A DNA stretch of 64,000 bases from contig OX485805.1 in the NCBI GenBank assembly GCA_950295325.1, positions 39,793,501 through 39,857,500 of the forward strand, given 5' to 3'. Position numbers and translations under genes: made by a program. This stretch comes from Polytrichum commune. Lineage: Eukaryota > Streptophyta > Polytrichopsida > Polytrichales > Polytrichaceae. Below the pieces are notes generated by a model. The model had not been told where the DNA came from, ran no database searches, and saw only the letters and a list, made by a program, of their open reading frames with translations. How positions within the stretch are numbered: the stretch's first letter is position 1; every line of letters starts with the position of its first letter. This document shows, one piece after another, positions 8,100 to 19,530 of this stretch.

Positions 8100-9312
8100 A
8101 GTGGCCACTGTTTTGGGCACTTCATGTCAAAGTTTTGCCAATATGCAACAAATGATAAGGAGGTTTTTGCCGGTATAATTGAAATGAGCCTTTTCAAGGC
8201 ACAAACAACATTGCAAAGACTCTTACATGGACCAAGAAATTAGGAAAAGGGTGATATGAGTGGATTGTTGTGTGCAAGGAGGCAGTGTTGCGCCTGAGGA
8301 CTCTAAAGATACATGCGAAGTCGAGATTTGGATCCAAGGTATTGTTATTTCATGTTACCTTTGAGTTTGCTCCAAAACGAAATCTTTATTTAAGTCGACA
8401 AACCTCAAAGTTGCAAGCTTATGTCCCTTCTAGATCTACATGGGCCATTGCAAAAACCAACTTAGAAACCCTAGGCCAATGTTGAAGCAATGAATTTTGA
8501 ACTAGATGTGTGGGTATTGGATGTTGTCTAATGCTTTATTTTCTATTTTTAGTATTTCTACTCATTTGTGCAAAGTGTACATTCAGAGAGTTGCTTTGAA
8601 TCCCCATTTGTATGTGGAAAGTTGGAGTAGGAATTAGAATTTTTTGTATGGAATCTGGTGAATTGGTTTAGAATCTTGTGAATTTGGACACCATTGCTTT
8701 AGAAATCTTTCCACACCAAAGCAATGGTGGAGGACTATGACCAACAAGTTTTGTTGCCATTAATGATCAAAGTCTAGAAGCATACGAACCCTAGGAGGCC
8801 AGAGAGAGTAGCTTCTGAAAACATTATTATGGACGATTCATTATGGGGAATCGCAACATCTTCAAAGGAAATGAATGTACCCTTAGTCAAAACTAAATTT
8901 TCTTTGTATCATCAAATGTCAATCAATGCGATTAATGTGAGATCCCCACTAACATGGTGGAAAGATAAGGAAAATTTATTTCCTCATGTTGCATTTATGG
9001 CTTGACAATTTTTGGGCATCCCTGGGTCCCAAATTGAATGTGAGGATATTTAGTGCAATATGTGTTCTTACTAGTTTGTGGCAATGTAGGCTTGGAGTGT
9101 TGAATGTAGACAATTTCATCACGATCATGAAGAATTGACCAAGTAATGCAAGGATTGGTTGTTCGCTACCAGGTCAGACCTTGCAAGAATTTCTTGATGT
9201 TGAGGACGAATTATTTGATGACTACAAAGAGGAGCTAGAGAAAGCATGTTACTCAAAAATTTACATAAGTAGGGTTCCCTCACTTCCATGCAACCTTCAT
9301 GTTGGATTATAA
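8100..9312 (+). pseudogene. hAT-superfamily transposase relic
   Basis: The C-terminal dimerisation region is recognisable. SPLTWWKDKENLFPHVAFMA and then QFLGIPGSQIE (about 8940-9040) are followed, after a frameshift, by RIFSAICVLTSLWQCRLG and VLNVDNFITIMKN (about 9040-9136). A tail with FLDVEDELFDDYKEELEKAC (about 9190-9250) continues in that frame. This matches the hAT pattern of WW, FP, LA, (A/G)S, ER.FS, vLt and NvD. At least one frameshift and several stops (for example the TGA at about 9137) make it dead. Upstream parts (8.1-8.5 kb) are too decayed to read. It could be the source of enzyme for the TAGGGCC-type elements in this window, an inference only. Confidence 0.75.
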
Positions 9313-10845
9313 TGTAGCTTTGTAGCAACTATTAGGCTCAAATCTGTAAATATGACTCAGATGTCAACATGCCTTGAACTCGTCATTGCACTCAATTCCA
9401 TGTCATGGAAGAGGCTTCAACCTTGTTAATTTTGCTTTAGATTGCAAGCACCATCATTTTGGAAATATGACTACATATATATTTTGTCTCAAAATGCAAT
9501 TGCATCATATTTTCTACAATTTCCCTTGTACATTCTAGTACTAGGTGTGATTTCAACTTCAATGTATATATGTTACCATGTCATGTATTGAAATTCTACT
9601 TAAAATTTTCATCACAAACTACGTGTTTGTTACAAAGGTTTTGGTAGCTGATGTTTGTTGTTTGATACCATGCCAGGAGCATGTTACCAACTTGTATTGG
9701 TTTATCTAATAAGACATTAGATACCGTTCTTTGGGTTACTCAAAAATCCCATTATATACACCAAACTCATATGTATGTAGTTTTTTGATTTTTTGATTTT
9801 TTTTTAAGAGTTTGGTATCAATATCCATATGGTATATCCAAGACCACCTTGATATTCCGAAACACCCATACCAGACCAACAATGGTAGAGAGCCTTTTGA
9901 CTTTGTGGACTTTATAATCAATTTCATTTCGATTTCATTGCATTGGCGTCGGATGAAGAAAGAACATTCATCCTTATTGTCACTCGCGTGGACGGGCTTC
10001 ATCCAGGGGAGGAAGGGGCCACACCGTGTGGAATCACCCTCTTCGCCTCCTTTCGAAGCTTCAGCACCTTTGGATGCAACAACGGCGGACGGCAAGCAAA
10101 CGAATCCTAAGAACGTTTGACATTGACAATTCCAGAAAATTGTGACATCGAGTGGTCCATTTTGAATCTCTCCGCTCCCCAAGGCATCATGCAAGAGGAT
10201 GTTTGAGTAACACTTTAGAGAAGTTTATCACCTATGTCTTCAAGAAATGGTATTCTAATGGTGTGAAGGAACGCAATCGGCCATGGATGTAGTTGTTTGT
10301 TGAGGTACGTGCGCCTTGAGCATTTGGATATTACCGATGATCAGAATGAATTAGAGACAGACGCTGACGTTTGTGAGAGGTGTCTCTGAACCGGGGCAAT
10401 TTCCGAATGTGTGGAATTTCAGGTGGAAGCCTGAGACCATCGTGCAATTGGTAACTTCAAATCTGCGAATCGATGAGCTATTGACTGTCGATTGGAGTCA
10501 CAAATAATAGAGACATCGCTTCGATGTACAAACGAGGAGATAGACATTCTGATCAACAAACACATAGCAAGAGATTGTAAGTTGTAGTCTACAAGAATGT
10601 TGACAGCTCGAGAGACGAAATTTTGTTGCTGACCTGGGAACGACTTGCAGCTATCATTTAGAGATGGATAATCATGTTGAACAAACGTTTGTATGACGAT
10701 GAAGGCTGTGTGTACATATTTTTGAGGAAGGTTGAGCTTCTGAGGCATAGAAATCAGTGCTCCAGCTCCGCTAATCAGCGAGGAGATGTGCTCTGCGCAC
10801 ATAACAGTCGAAATAAAGGGAGCACCTAATCCCAAACTGAGATAG
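9313..10845. other. Gene-like but unassigned sequence
   Basis: AT-rich to about 9900, then more complex. Overlapping open frames on both strands (minus 9736-10194, 152 codons; plus 9812-10120; minus 10419-10835, 138 codons) have no recognisable domain, and none stands out from its competitors. Some may be exon remnants. Confidence 0.3.
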
Positions 10846-10869
10846 CCAGGGCTAGAAATTTCTGGATCT

Positions 10870-11210
10870 GCCAGGGAAACGAGAAATCGAGGAATCCAAA
10901 CATGTACAAGCCATATCTAGAAGGATGCAACAAGGAGTACGGGCTTTGTGGAAGACATTAATGGAATATAACGTGTTTCCATTCAGTCAAGAGGAGGCAA
11001 CAATTTTACAATTGAATGTAAGGGCGTATCTTAAACACATTGACATAGCCATGGCCAAAAATTTCTAGATTGACCATAGAATTAAAAATTCAAGAAATCA
11101 AGGCGTGTACAAGCCATAGCCAGAAGCATCCACCGAGGACTATGGATTTTGTGAAAGACATCAATGTAATATAACGTGTTTCGATTCAGACAAGAGGACG
11201 CAACATTTTT
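10870..11210 (+). repeat. Diverged direct duplication upstream of coiled-coil gene
   Basis: About 130 bp at 10870-11002 recur at 11090-11210. Shared pieces include ATGTACAAGCCATA/GTGTACAAGCCATA, GAAGACATTAATGGAATATAACGTG against GAAAGACATCAATGTAATATAACGTG, and CAAGAGGA(G/C)GCAACA. The second copy ends about 65 bp before ATG 11275, so the duplication covers the likely promoter or 5' untranslated region. Confidence 0.65.
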
Positions 11211-11274
11211 TTGTGCTCGAGGAATGTGAGAGAGATTGTCTGTAGGCGTTTTCTGTGTTCGTGTGTGGGAGAGG

Positions 11275-12042
11275 ATGAGCGAGGAAACACAGAAATCCGA
11301 GGTTCTAGGCAACGTAGAGGTTCAAGCGAAGGAGCAGGGGGTGAACATTCCAACCAGCCCGAGCAATGTAGAAATACAATTGAAAAAGGAGTTACACGCT
11401 GTGCGAAACGAAAATAATGTCCTTCGTCGCGAGATGGAGAATGCAAGAAACGAACTGAAATCCGCCTACGACGAAACAAAGAATCTGAAACATCATGTGA
11501 GAGCTTTGCTTGACAAGTACGCAGCTGACCAGCGGCAGAGTGAAATGGAATTGAGCAAACTCGATCAGCAAGCCAAAGATGTCATTGAACGCATACAAAT
11601 GGTGGCTAACAAGCTGGAAGAGGACAACGCATTGTTGTTGGAAAATCTCAAGGAAGCAATAAAGTAGGTTATGATTATGCCCTCCACAATGTGGATAAAG
11701 AGGCTGTAGTTGATGAAGCTGTTAATGTAGCTCATTATGATTGGGACGCCATTTGTATGCAAAATGATCACTTTCAGAGCGGAATTCAGCTGAAATGGTT
11801 TTTACTCACCACACAATTTTCATAAGGAGCCTGCAGCTTTCACTGCCGAGGTTTCTCCATCGTCCGTGGAGCTTGCTTCTCCTGCGCCTGCTAATCGATT
11901 GGTGCATGTTTTTGATCGTGCTTTGGTGCCTGCAACCGCGAGCGTTGTGGATCGAGGTTCCTTTGCACTTACGTACCCCTCGCGCTGGAAGCTTTTTCGG
12001 AAATGTGCAGAATTTTGTCATGCATTTCAATCTCAACGATGA
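11275..12042 (+). pseudogene. Coiled-coil protein gene, probably frameshifted
   Basis: From ATG 11275 (MSEETQKSEVLG) a frame of 130 codons to TAG 11665-11667 is strongly charged with heptad-like spacing (for example NENNVLRREMENARNELK), a long coiled coil. Protein-like sequence continues in another frame from about 11664 (GYDYALHNVDKEAVVDEAVN) to 11825. A third frame follows (KEPAAFTAEVSPSS to KLFRKCAEFCHAFQSQR) ending with TGA 12040-12042. Two single-frame shifts would explain this, so it is more likely a decaying longer gene than a complete 130-residue protein. A short functional protein from 11275-11667 remains possible. No known family is recognised. Confidence 0.5.
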
Positions 12043-13049
12043 TTCACAATCAGGGACCTTCTGGATACGATGTAGCTTGAGTACCATCCTGTGTGAAACT
12101 CAAAAGCTGAAAGAATAAATTCTCCTCACGTGTTCTGCATGGAGAGTTTGCAGGGGCTGCTAATGGGTGCTGCTCGATAATTTGCATGCAAGACCTTTGT
12201 CGGCTTCGGCATTGATATGGCAGCTCTAGCCCTTCCCCAAAATCTGTCTCCTTGATAACTGATTATGAAAGGCTGTATTGAATATGGAAGGAAGCGAATG
12301 TTGCGTAATACAAAGTGATACATGTTATTCTGTGATTCATTGTTATTGTTCCCAGACGATGGTGAAAGCCTCGGAAATCAGATGATGTGCGGTATGATAG
12401 GGTATGGTGAAAATTGAGTTCTCAAGATTGAGTCACGCCTGGCTACCTTCATACAGCTTCATAACGTGTATCCTTTGTCTTGCCGTCTCTCTGTCGAAGG
12501 AGACATGTATGCTGTGGCAAGCTCTAAGTGAGACGAGTTTGTTTTCCTCAATTTTCAGAGTTTGTAGACATCAGCTCCTAGGCTGGGGAGGACGTGAGAC
12601 ATGAGACATGTAGATTCCCCCCGTCTGTTGATGCTCTGATCCAGTTCATTCCAGATTTGTTGTACGCTTGCGACAAATTAAGCTATCTCCTGCTGCAGAG
12701 TACAGATGGTCGGGGTGTAGTGATGACTTGCTTGTGATGTTTCATTTCATCATCAGTTTGTGGTAATGAAGGAGCTGAACTTGATTGCCAGCCTATTGCC
12801 AGTAACGTGGATTGCAGCGAGGTGAAGGATTTTGATTCATGATTCACATTAGAGTAAGTTTTACAAAGTTTGGTAGAAGATACGATGGTTGGATTCAGAA
12901 CACTTCTGTTTACTCCAAACATTGAATGTACAGCCAGAGCTGGAAGCTATAAAATTTGAAATGAGATCAATTTTTAGGAAATAAATAAGTTCTTTCATTA
13001 TATGTTTTGGGGTCATTTAAATATATAGGTCCATGAAGTTGACATGGAA
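12043..13049. other. Downstream of coiled-coil gene, unassigned
   Basis: Moderately complex sequence. A protein-like stretch around 12125-12260 (HVFCMESLQGLLMGAAR, then FGIDMAALALPQNLS) is broken by stops and may continue the decayed gene. No clear gene boundaries or repeats otherwise. Confidence 0.25.
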
Positions 13050-13358
13050 TCATGAAACTTTGGAATTCCTCACCAACTGACTGTGATCAAGAACCAAGAA
13101 GGGAGGTCGAAGGCGAGGGAGCGAGGTGCAAACGATGGTGAGAACTTCTATTATGATGTTGCCAGGACAAGTTCTATGATCCAAGACTTCATCGTCATCA
13201 TCCTCTTCTACAGGATGATCAGCTACCGGCAACTGTAAGCCCTTCTTTGTTCCATTGATCCACTGTGAATGGTCGCCATGGTGCTGAAGACAAAAAATGC
13301 AAAGTAGTTCCTGATATGTTGAGGTACACGATTCAGTACATCTGAGATTTATGTGCAC
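13050..13358 (-). CDS. Candidate minus-strand exon with acidic run
   Basis: The open frame codes for HHGDHSQWINGTKKGLQ, then an acidic VEEDDDDEVLDH and a hydrophobic end. Composition is more protein-like than neighbouring frames. A possible acceptor (TTTTTGTCTTCAG on the minus strand, about 13290) would start the exon inside this range. No domain is recognised. It may belong with the frame at 13504-13773 in one transcript, separated by an intron. Confidence 0.3.
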   Translation of the reverse strand: MHINLRCTESCTSTYQELLCIFCLQHHGDHSQWINGTKKGLQLPVADHPVEEDDDDEVLDHRTCPGNIIIEVLTIVCTSLPRLRPPFLVLDHSQLVRNSKVS

Positions 13359-13503
13359 TTTACACGGTTGTCTAGTGCAGGCGAAATTCTTGTATTTTAA
13401 GGTCTAACATATTTCATGCCTTCCACATCTGCTACAATAGTAGATTTTCCTATCTGTTGTCAGGCACTAGACAGTAATGCAGGAACAGATGCCATTATGG
13501 AAA

Positions 13504-13773
13504 CTAGGAAGCTTGATTGAAGTCTATCTTCCATTTCAATGTGAGATTACCAGCAGCATTTTTTAAGTCAACCTCCGATGGGATGATGCAAAAAACGTCA
13601 CCAATCGAGCCAATCCAGCAAGTGAGCCCGGAGGTTTGCCATTTGCCCTTGCGGTTCTCAAATTGTATTGCTCGATGCTTATAAACTCTGAAAGAAGTGC
13701 ATACAGAAATTGCAGAACAAAATAGGTCCATGTCATTTTCTTCTTGTAGTTGTGTCATCAAATCCACCAGCAT
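13504..13773 (-). CDS. Candidate minus-strand coding stretch
   Basis: Starts MLVDLMTQLQEENDMDLFCS and continues 89 codons, including WQTSGLTCWIGSIGD. It looks protein-like but matches no family I know. Upstream of 13050-13358 on the same strand, it could be an earlier exon of the same gene. Chance cannot be excluded at this length. Confidence 0.3.
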   Translation of the reverse strand: MLVDLMTQLQEENDMDLFCSAISVCTSFRVYKHRAIQFENRKGKWQTSGLTCWIGSIGDVFCIIPSEVDLKNAAGNLTLKWKIDFNQAS

Positions 13774-14545
13774 CTATAAACACTCGATATCATGAACGCA
13801 AGTGATTCCGATTGCACAGAGAGATACGATCCCACTGGAGGCCACGCTTGCAGTGCAATTGGTGTTTCGAAAAGCTGTGAATAATTCTGCAAAGATTTTT
13901 ATAAATATTTTACATTTCTTCCAAGAGTCCGCATGCAGGATTTCTTTTAGTAAAGCAAATGTATGATTGAGGATCCAACAGGAGCGAGCAAGACCGCTTC
14001 CACTAGATGGCTTTGAAATCTATGAAAATGGATTGGAAATCCACTAATGTAGCAGATCATAAAACCATGTAATGGAAAAGAACCAAATGGTAAGGAACCG
14101 TGATTCTTCTCAACATTGAGTACAAGGCGAAAAGCTTGTACAGTACAGTGTGAAATTAGTGCTTCAGAACAATGTTGGCGCTCCACCAGATAAGTTACTT
14201 TTCTAATTTGTCTGATCTCACTGATTGAAGCAAAATGCAATCAAGTATTAACTACTTAATTAGAGCATATTGAATGGGGCTTCATCTAGCATATTTAATC
14301 AAGTTTAATTTTTGCATAGTTCCAAATGTTACGGAAATTGTAGCTCCTTACCACTGTTTCTCTTCCATTGGACGGCTTTGAAATCTATGAATATGAATTG
14401 GAAATTTAGTTTTGTAGTACATCAGAAAACCATTTAGTAGAAGAGAACCAATGGTAAGAAAATGTGATTCTTGTAGTGGAAACAGGTATAATAGAATCGC
14501 CGGCTGAGACCCAAGGAGGCACACTTCTGAAGATATGCAGCAATG

Positions 14546-14766
14546 CTTGGAGAGAACTGACCGCTGGTTACAGATGAACCGGTTGATTTTGAGAAATAAG
14601 TAGTTGAAGTTCAGGAGTTCATGAAAATTACCGATCATTGTAGAGGAATCTATGGAATATACCTCAAATTAGCAAAGAAAATCCGAAAGATCACAACATG
14701 AAAACCGGTTGGACTTGGGAAACACTAGGGTCTTGACCAATTATGCCTAAAAACCTCCCCGGACAG
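14546..14766 (+). mobile_element. MITE family G, copy 1
   Basis: About 220 bp from GAGAGAACTGACC to CCTCCCCGGACA. It shares ordered blocks (GATGAACCGGTTGA, GAAATAAGTAGTTGA, GGAATATACCTCAAATTA, GATCACAACATG, TGGACTTGG) with copies at 22565-22790, 24655-24845 and 36660-37070. The ends are weak inverted repeats (CCGGGGAG and GGGGAGAACC-like). It is non-coding. Confidence 0.55.
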
Positions 14767-15224
14767 TGATAAGTGGGTTGAATCTGTCTACATTGCAACA
14801 ACAAATAATTCCTGCACACCACTTCAACGACCTTCCAATCCCTTCTTTATTTTCCGTCGTGCATGTCTACACCATCATCATCATCATCATCATCGCAGCT
14901 GCTTTCATAGTCATCTTGGTTTCCAATGTTGCCTGCCAACAACCAACGACAAACTTAAAAGCTCTGCGCCATACGACTCCCGTGAATCATTTGAAGGACA
15001 AAGTCTGTCCCTCAAACGCCTCCTCAATTTACGGTGAAAATTACAGTTGCTCCTCCATGGCGGAACTTCCAAAGGCATTTCAAAGGAGAATTAGGACGGG
15101 ACAAGAAGAAGAAGAAGAAAGAGAGATTGTAAGTGCGTCGCGTGTCCCAGAACTATTGATTGAAACTTATGAGGAAGTTGATGCGAGACACAAACAAGTT
15201 ACAAGTCGACGTGCGATGTGTTGA
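14767..15224 (+). other. Open frame over an ATC microsatellite, doubtful coding
   Basis: A frame of about 150 codons is open to TGA at 15222-15224. A (CAT/ATC) microsatellite at about 14870-14895 codes for an Ile run, mimicking a membrane segment. The later part (GENYSCSSMAELPKAFQRR, then a Glu run) is more protein-like, but no ATG lies near the start of the frame. It may be the last exon of something or chance. Confidence 0.2.
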
Positions 15225-16256
15225 AACTGCCATGGTATTACGAAGGCTTTTCAAACGCTTGTCTTTGGCTTACATATGAATCTAATTCATATCAGTTTTT
15301 ATTTGATGTCATATCTCTCTCTCTCTAAAGATGAGAGGGTTGGACATTGCTTGAGCAAATTTATGCTTATTTTCAAACTTAGACATTTCTTAAGCCATTC
15401 CACTCTCCTACATATATTAATGTCTTATTCGAAACCCAAGAGGGTGCATGAGACCGTCCCTCGATGAAAAACCATGTCCAATAATCTTGTTTGACTAGGT
15501 GTTTTTTCATAAAAGTATGTCTCCTCAAACTAAACATTTACATCCGCAAATAACAGCCTATAAGGGTTTCTCCTCTTTACACTTAAGTGAAGTTGTTGTG
15601 CTGAGTATCCAAAGTTTCATCCTCAAGTTCAAGAAATATGCAAGTCAAAATCAATAGAGCTTCAAATGTTTGCCTTAAACCCACATGCTTTGTGTTCTAA
15701 CCTACCTTGTAGAATACCTAAGCAAAATACAAAAACTTGAAGAAAGGTGAGACACAAAACTTAAGAGTGTTGCCAAATTTGTGAAGGGTCTACCTCACAT
15801 GCCACCAACCAAATTCATAGAGAGGGTTAGTAGCGCACACGAGGTAAATAACATCAAAACTCAATTGTTGTCTATGTCACACAATCATGTGCAACAAAAA
15901 AACCATTTTGTATCAAATGAATACACATATGCCCTTGAGTATTCTACATGTTCTTTAGCCATTCCAATCACGTGAGACTAAGTTATGTGGCAGGTTACAC
16001 ACTCCTTCCACCTGTACTAGTCCTCACTACTTAGCCTTACCTCATGGTTTACTTAGGGCAATCAACATTTGTTGCTTAATCTATAAAAGAAGACTCTCAT
16101 GGTTTCTCCTTTACATGTTATAGCATTAGGTAAGTCCCCTTGACCGTTGATTCATAGATGCAAATCTATGGTGGACATTTGTCATGTAGCTTTTGCCAAA
16201 CCCTAAGTTTTTTTCTATTGTTAGGGTTATTTTTTTGTCACAAGGGTAAATTCTTT

Positions 16257-16292
<36 letters not shown>

Positions 16293-18985
16293 TGAGTTCA
16301 TGTGTGCACCCAAGATGGGTTTGTGAAATTAAGCTATGGGTCAAGTGTTGCCGCCTCCTATTGGAGGTGTTCTCCCAAAGTCCTTTTATATAACAAACGC
16401 ATTGAATATTGAAGATACAAATAAAGTTGACATGACAGTTGACTAAATGATATTATATATATTTTAATACATGTAATATGAAGCCATTTGTGTTATATTT
16501 TAAAACTAGGTATACTTATTTGTCATGTATGGTATGGGCAACCAATGTAATGATTGGCCCTAATACCAAGGGATCTAATAGTTCATATGAGATTGGTTAT
16601 ACAAACCCGATTGCATGCTTTTGGACACATCTCTTGTTCTTAAAAACAATGATGCATAAGAAATTTTGGTGTAGCTAATAATGTTGCAATCGACGATTTT
16701 TGGACTTCCAATTCTACTTGAATATATGTTAAGGTTTGAGTTCAAGAGTTATGTTACTTTTTAAGTTTTCGATGGATCTACCAAGGTTGTGATAGATGGT
16801 GGAAAGACAATTCTTACCTATGGTCAAATAAATCTCCACACATGGCACCACACTTGATGACCATGTGGTGTCTGCCTCCAAAATCCACAAAGCCAGCCAA
16901 GCACTAGACAATTCAAAGTTTTTCGTAGTACCTACTTGAGGGAAATATCATGCCACCGGTTGGAAAGGGAGGTTCATGAGTTGTACGAATTGGGCATCAA
17001 CCTTTTGTCCATACGCAAGGTTGGATGATGTGGATAAACTCTAGATAGTTTGCATATGATGGCAAAGTGTATATTCGACACTCGTCAAATAGATCATGCA
17101 TTGATGGGGCATCACATGCCACATCACTTTGAAGGTCTATGTATGGTATCTTACACTTGTATACTTGACATTTAGCTACACTCTCTCATGAAATAATGTC
17201 ATTGGCTTACCATCTAGGATGGTGCCATGCTATTATAACTTATTTTCACAAAAAAAAATAAAAATATGATTAAAGCATATTGAATAGGCCACACACTTAG
17301 AAAATTTAAGAAACATCATCTGGTAGGAACCATATTCTCAATAGGATGTTATGTAAGTAGCACCAAACAACCCCAACATTCTTTTACGGTTGGTAGTGCG
17401 ACTTATTGTTTGGAGTTACATAGTCTTAAATGCTTTTATTTGGAATTTCATTCTATTTTAAAAGGGCACAATTAAGTAGGGTATTCATAATACAACATAA
17501 GAAAACTTCTCACTCTAAAAAACTAATTCATTTAAAAGCTTAAAAGTGTGGCATTTCAAAAAAAATAGTTTCACACTAGCTATCATAAAGAATGTGCACA
17601 AAATGAACTAAAATTTGCATCAACTAAATTATGTCTGAATTCTAGCATATTTTGTCTCCAAATACATATAAATTTCTTTATAGCATAGTATAATGATACA
17701 AACATGAACATCGCTCCATATGAGTACAAAAATATTTTTTAAACAAAAACCCAAAAAATAAACCAACAACAATGTGTCCTTTTAAGATAAATCTTTAAAT
17801 TATTGTATAATGCACCTTAGGAGGAGGTTCCTATTTACGTTAATATGAATTGATACGATTGTCTATCATTGGAGCAATATACTTGCCTTTAATATTGGTT
17901 GGATACACTATTCATAAATAATATTCTTATCTCGCAACACTCAAAGAATAACTCTCTCGTACTTGATTTGAATGCCTAGACAATGTCCCATTTGAGAAGG
18001 AGACAACCAAGTGAATCAAGCACACTCTTCATGAACTAGGGTTTGTGTACCAAAAGCTTTGTGTAAGAATCATTAAAAGGATTGTGTAGCATGGCCACTT
18101 GTCCACCTACCTTTGCCATTGGTTCCCACCCACTTGGTGGCATCAAAATCTAATATCGGTGGGGTAAATTTCAAACATTGCAAGTAGTGGACAAGAACTT
18201 GTGACAATAGTGTGCAATTTCTATAGGAAATTCATAACACCATTGAAATTGGAATATAGAATCCAACGGTCTTATCTGAAGAAGAGGCCATCCTCATATG
18301 ATGGATTTAACCCGAGTTAATAAGGGATCGGAACTCCAAGTTGTGTATTGTCATTGTGTTTGAGGCTAGAATTAGTCCTCGTAGTTGTTCAACCCGCAAG
18401 GCATGAGAGGTTAAGTGTGGACCTCGCAATAGGAAAACTAAATGAAGAATGTTAGAGTTGAGCTTGCTATTTTGGAACAAAGATTAATATCTTTTGAATT
18501 CTTCAAGTTAAACTCATAGATAGTCTTATCATGATTGAATTCTTATCATGGTTTTCTTTGGATGCAAACTTAATCATAATTATGGACAAAAGACAAACTA
18601 CCAATACTAAACCCACTTGGAGGGGAGGCAAAACTTGAACATGAGAATACATTATGGCTCACCATCTACATTACATGTAGCCATCCTATTCTAACACTAA
18701 CTGTGCCAATTATTGTTTGTCAAATACCTATTAAGATATATCAATACATATGTTATATTCAATTTATCCAGCCCATGATGCTTGTGCGTGAAGAATAATT
18801 AATAGCCTTTGGCACAAACAACTAAAATTCCAAAACTCATAACAAATTACATCATCATCCCTAAAATTCAAGCTCCTTTCATGCCTTCATCCCCTAGAAT
18901 TGTGCCACAAACCACTTAAGGGATTCAATATGATCCCCACCCCCCCCCCCCCCCTTCCAATTCCCCATTATATCTCACATGTACC
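15225..18985. other. AT-rich intergenic DNA
   Basis: No gene seen. Contains a (GA)n microsatellite at 16258-16289 and a poly-C run at about 18940-18955. All open frames are short and unsupported. Confidence 0.6.
16258..16289. repeat. (GA)n microsatellite
   Basis: About 15 GA dinucleotides in a row. Confidence 0.9.
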
Positions 18986-19530
18986 TTGTGGTAGTGACAA
19001 TCAAAGTCCACGTTCCAATCACAATCAACACACTTTAGTCTTTGTTATGGGTGGGGAAATGGAAGACCCTACTCCCATACTTGGAGGGAGAATCCTCACT
19101 AAATCTTCCTCTGACAAAAATGGCAAGAGCAATCAAGAAAAGGCCATGCTAAAGGAACTCGGTGCAAATCATGAACCTAGAACCATTAGCCTATAATGTA
19201 GTTACAGCCCAATTAGAGATGTAATCAATTTAGAAATCTTTCTAGGTAGAGTTCAATGAGAACCCACAAAAGAAGGTGACGGGTACATGTCCATCCCTCT
19301 AACTTTTCCTCATGAAAATACACCTTATGTCAATTAATGTCCATGGTCTTCATGACCAATCAGCGGCAGACAAATTAGAAGTTTAGGTACATTTGGTACT
19401 TAATTTGTAGTTTAGTTCCATGGATCATTTGGAAAGCAAGGGATGTCGTTGTATTCAACAACGAAAGGTGGAAGAATGTTTACCTTTGTCAAGTTCTACA
19501 AAATAGTCTTTTGGCATATGGCAAAAATCA
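18985..19530 (+). pseudogene. Internally deleted LINE (L1-type) relic
   Basis: A frame ending at 19194-19196 (MGGEMEDPTPILGGRILTK) is followed about 115 bp later by ATG 19312 and MKIHLMSINVHGLHDQSAA. This resembles the start of the apurinic endonuclease of plant L1 ORF2 (MKILSWNVRGL in many). Only about 100 bp on, PWIIWKARDVVVFNNERW (about 19418-19475) resembles the C-terminal WKARN..F region of LINE ORF2. Nearly all of ORF2, including the reverse transcriptase, is missing. This is an internal deletion and not the usual 5' truncation. Confidence 0.55.

Noticed and set aside
11795-12118. 107-codon frame rich in Leu
   Set aside because: The adjacent frame over the same bases is much more protein-like and continues the coiled-coil gene; this one is its shadow.
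14870-14900. Apparent transmembrane Ile run
   Set aside because: Encoded by an ATC microsatellite in a frame without a start codon.
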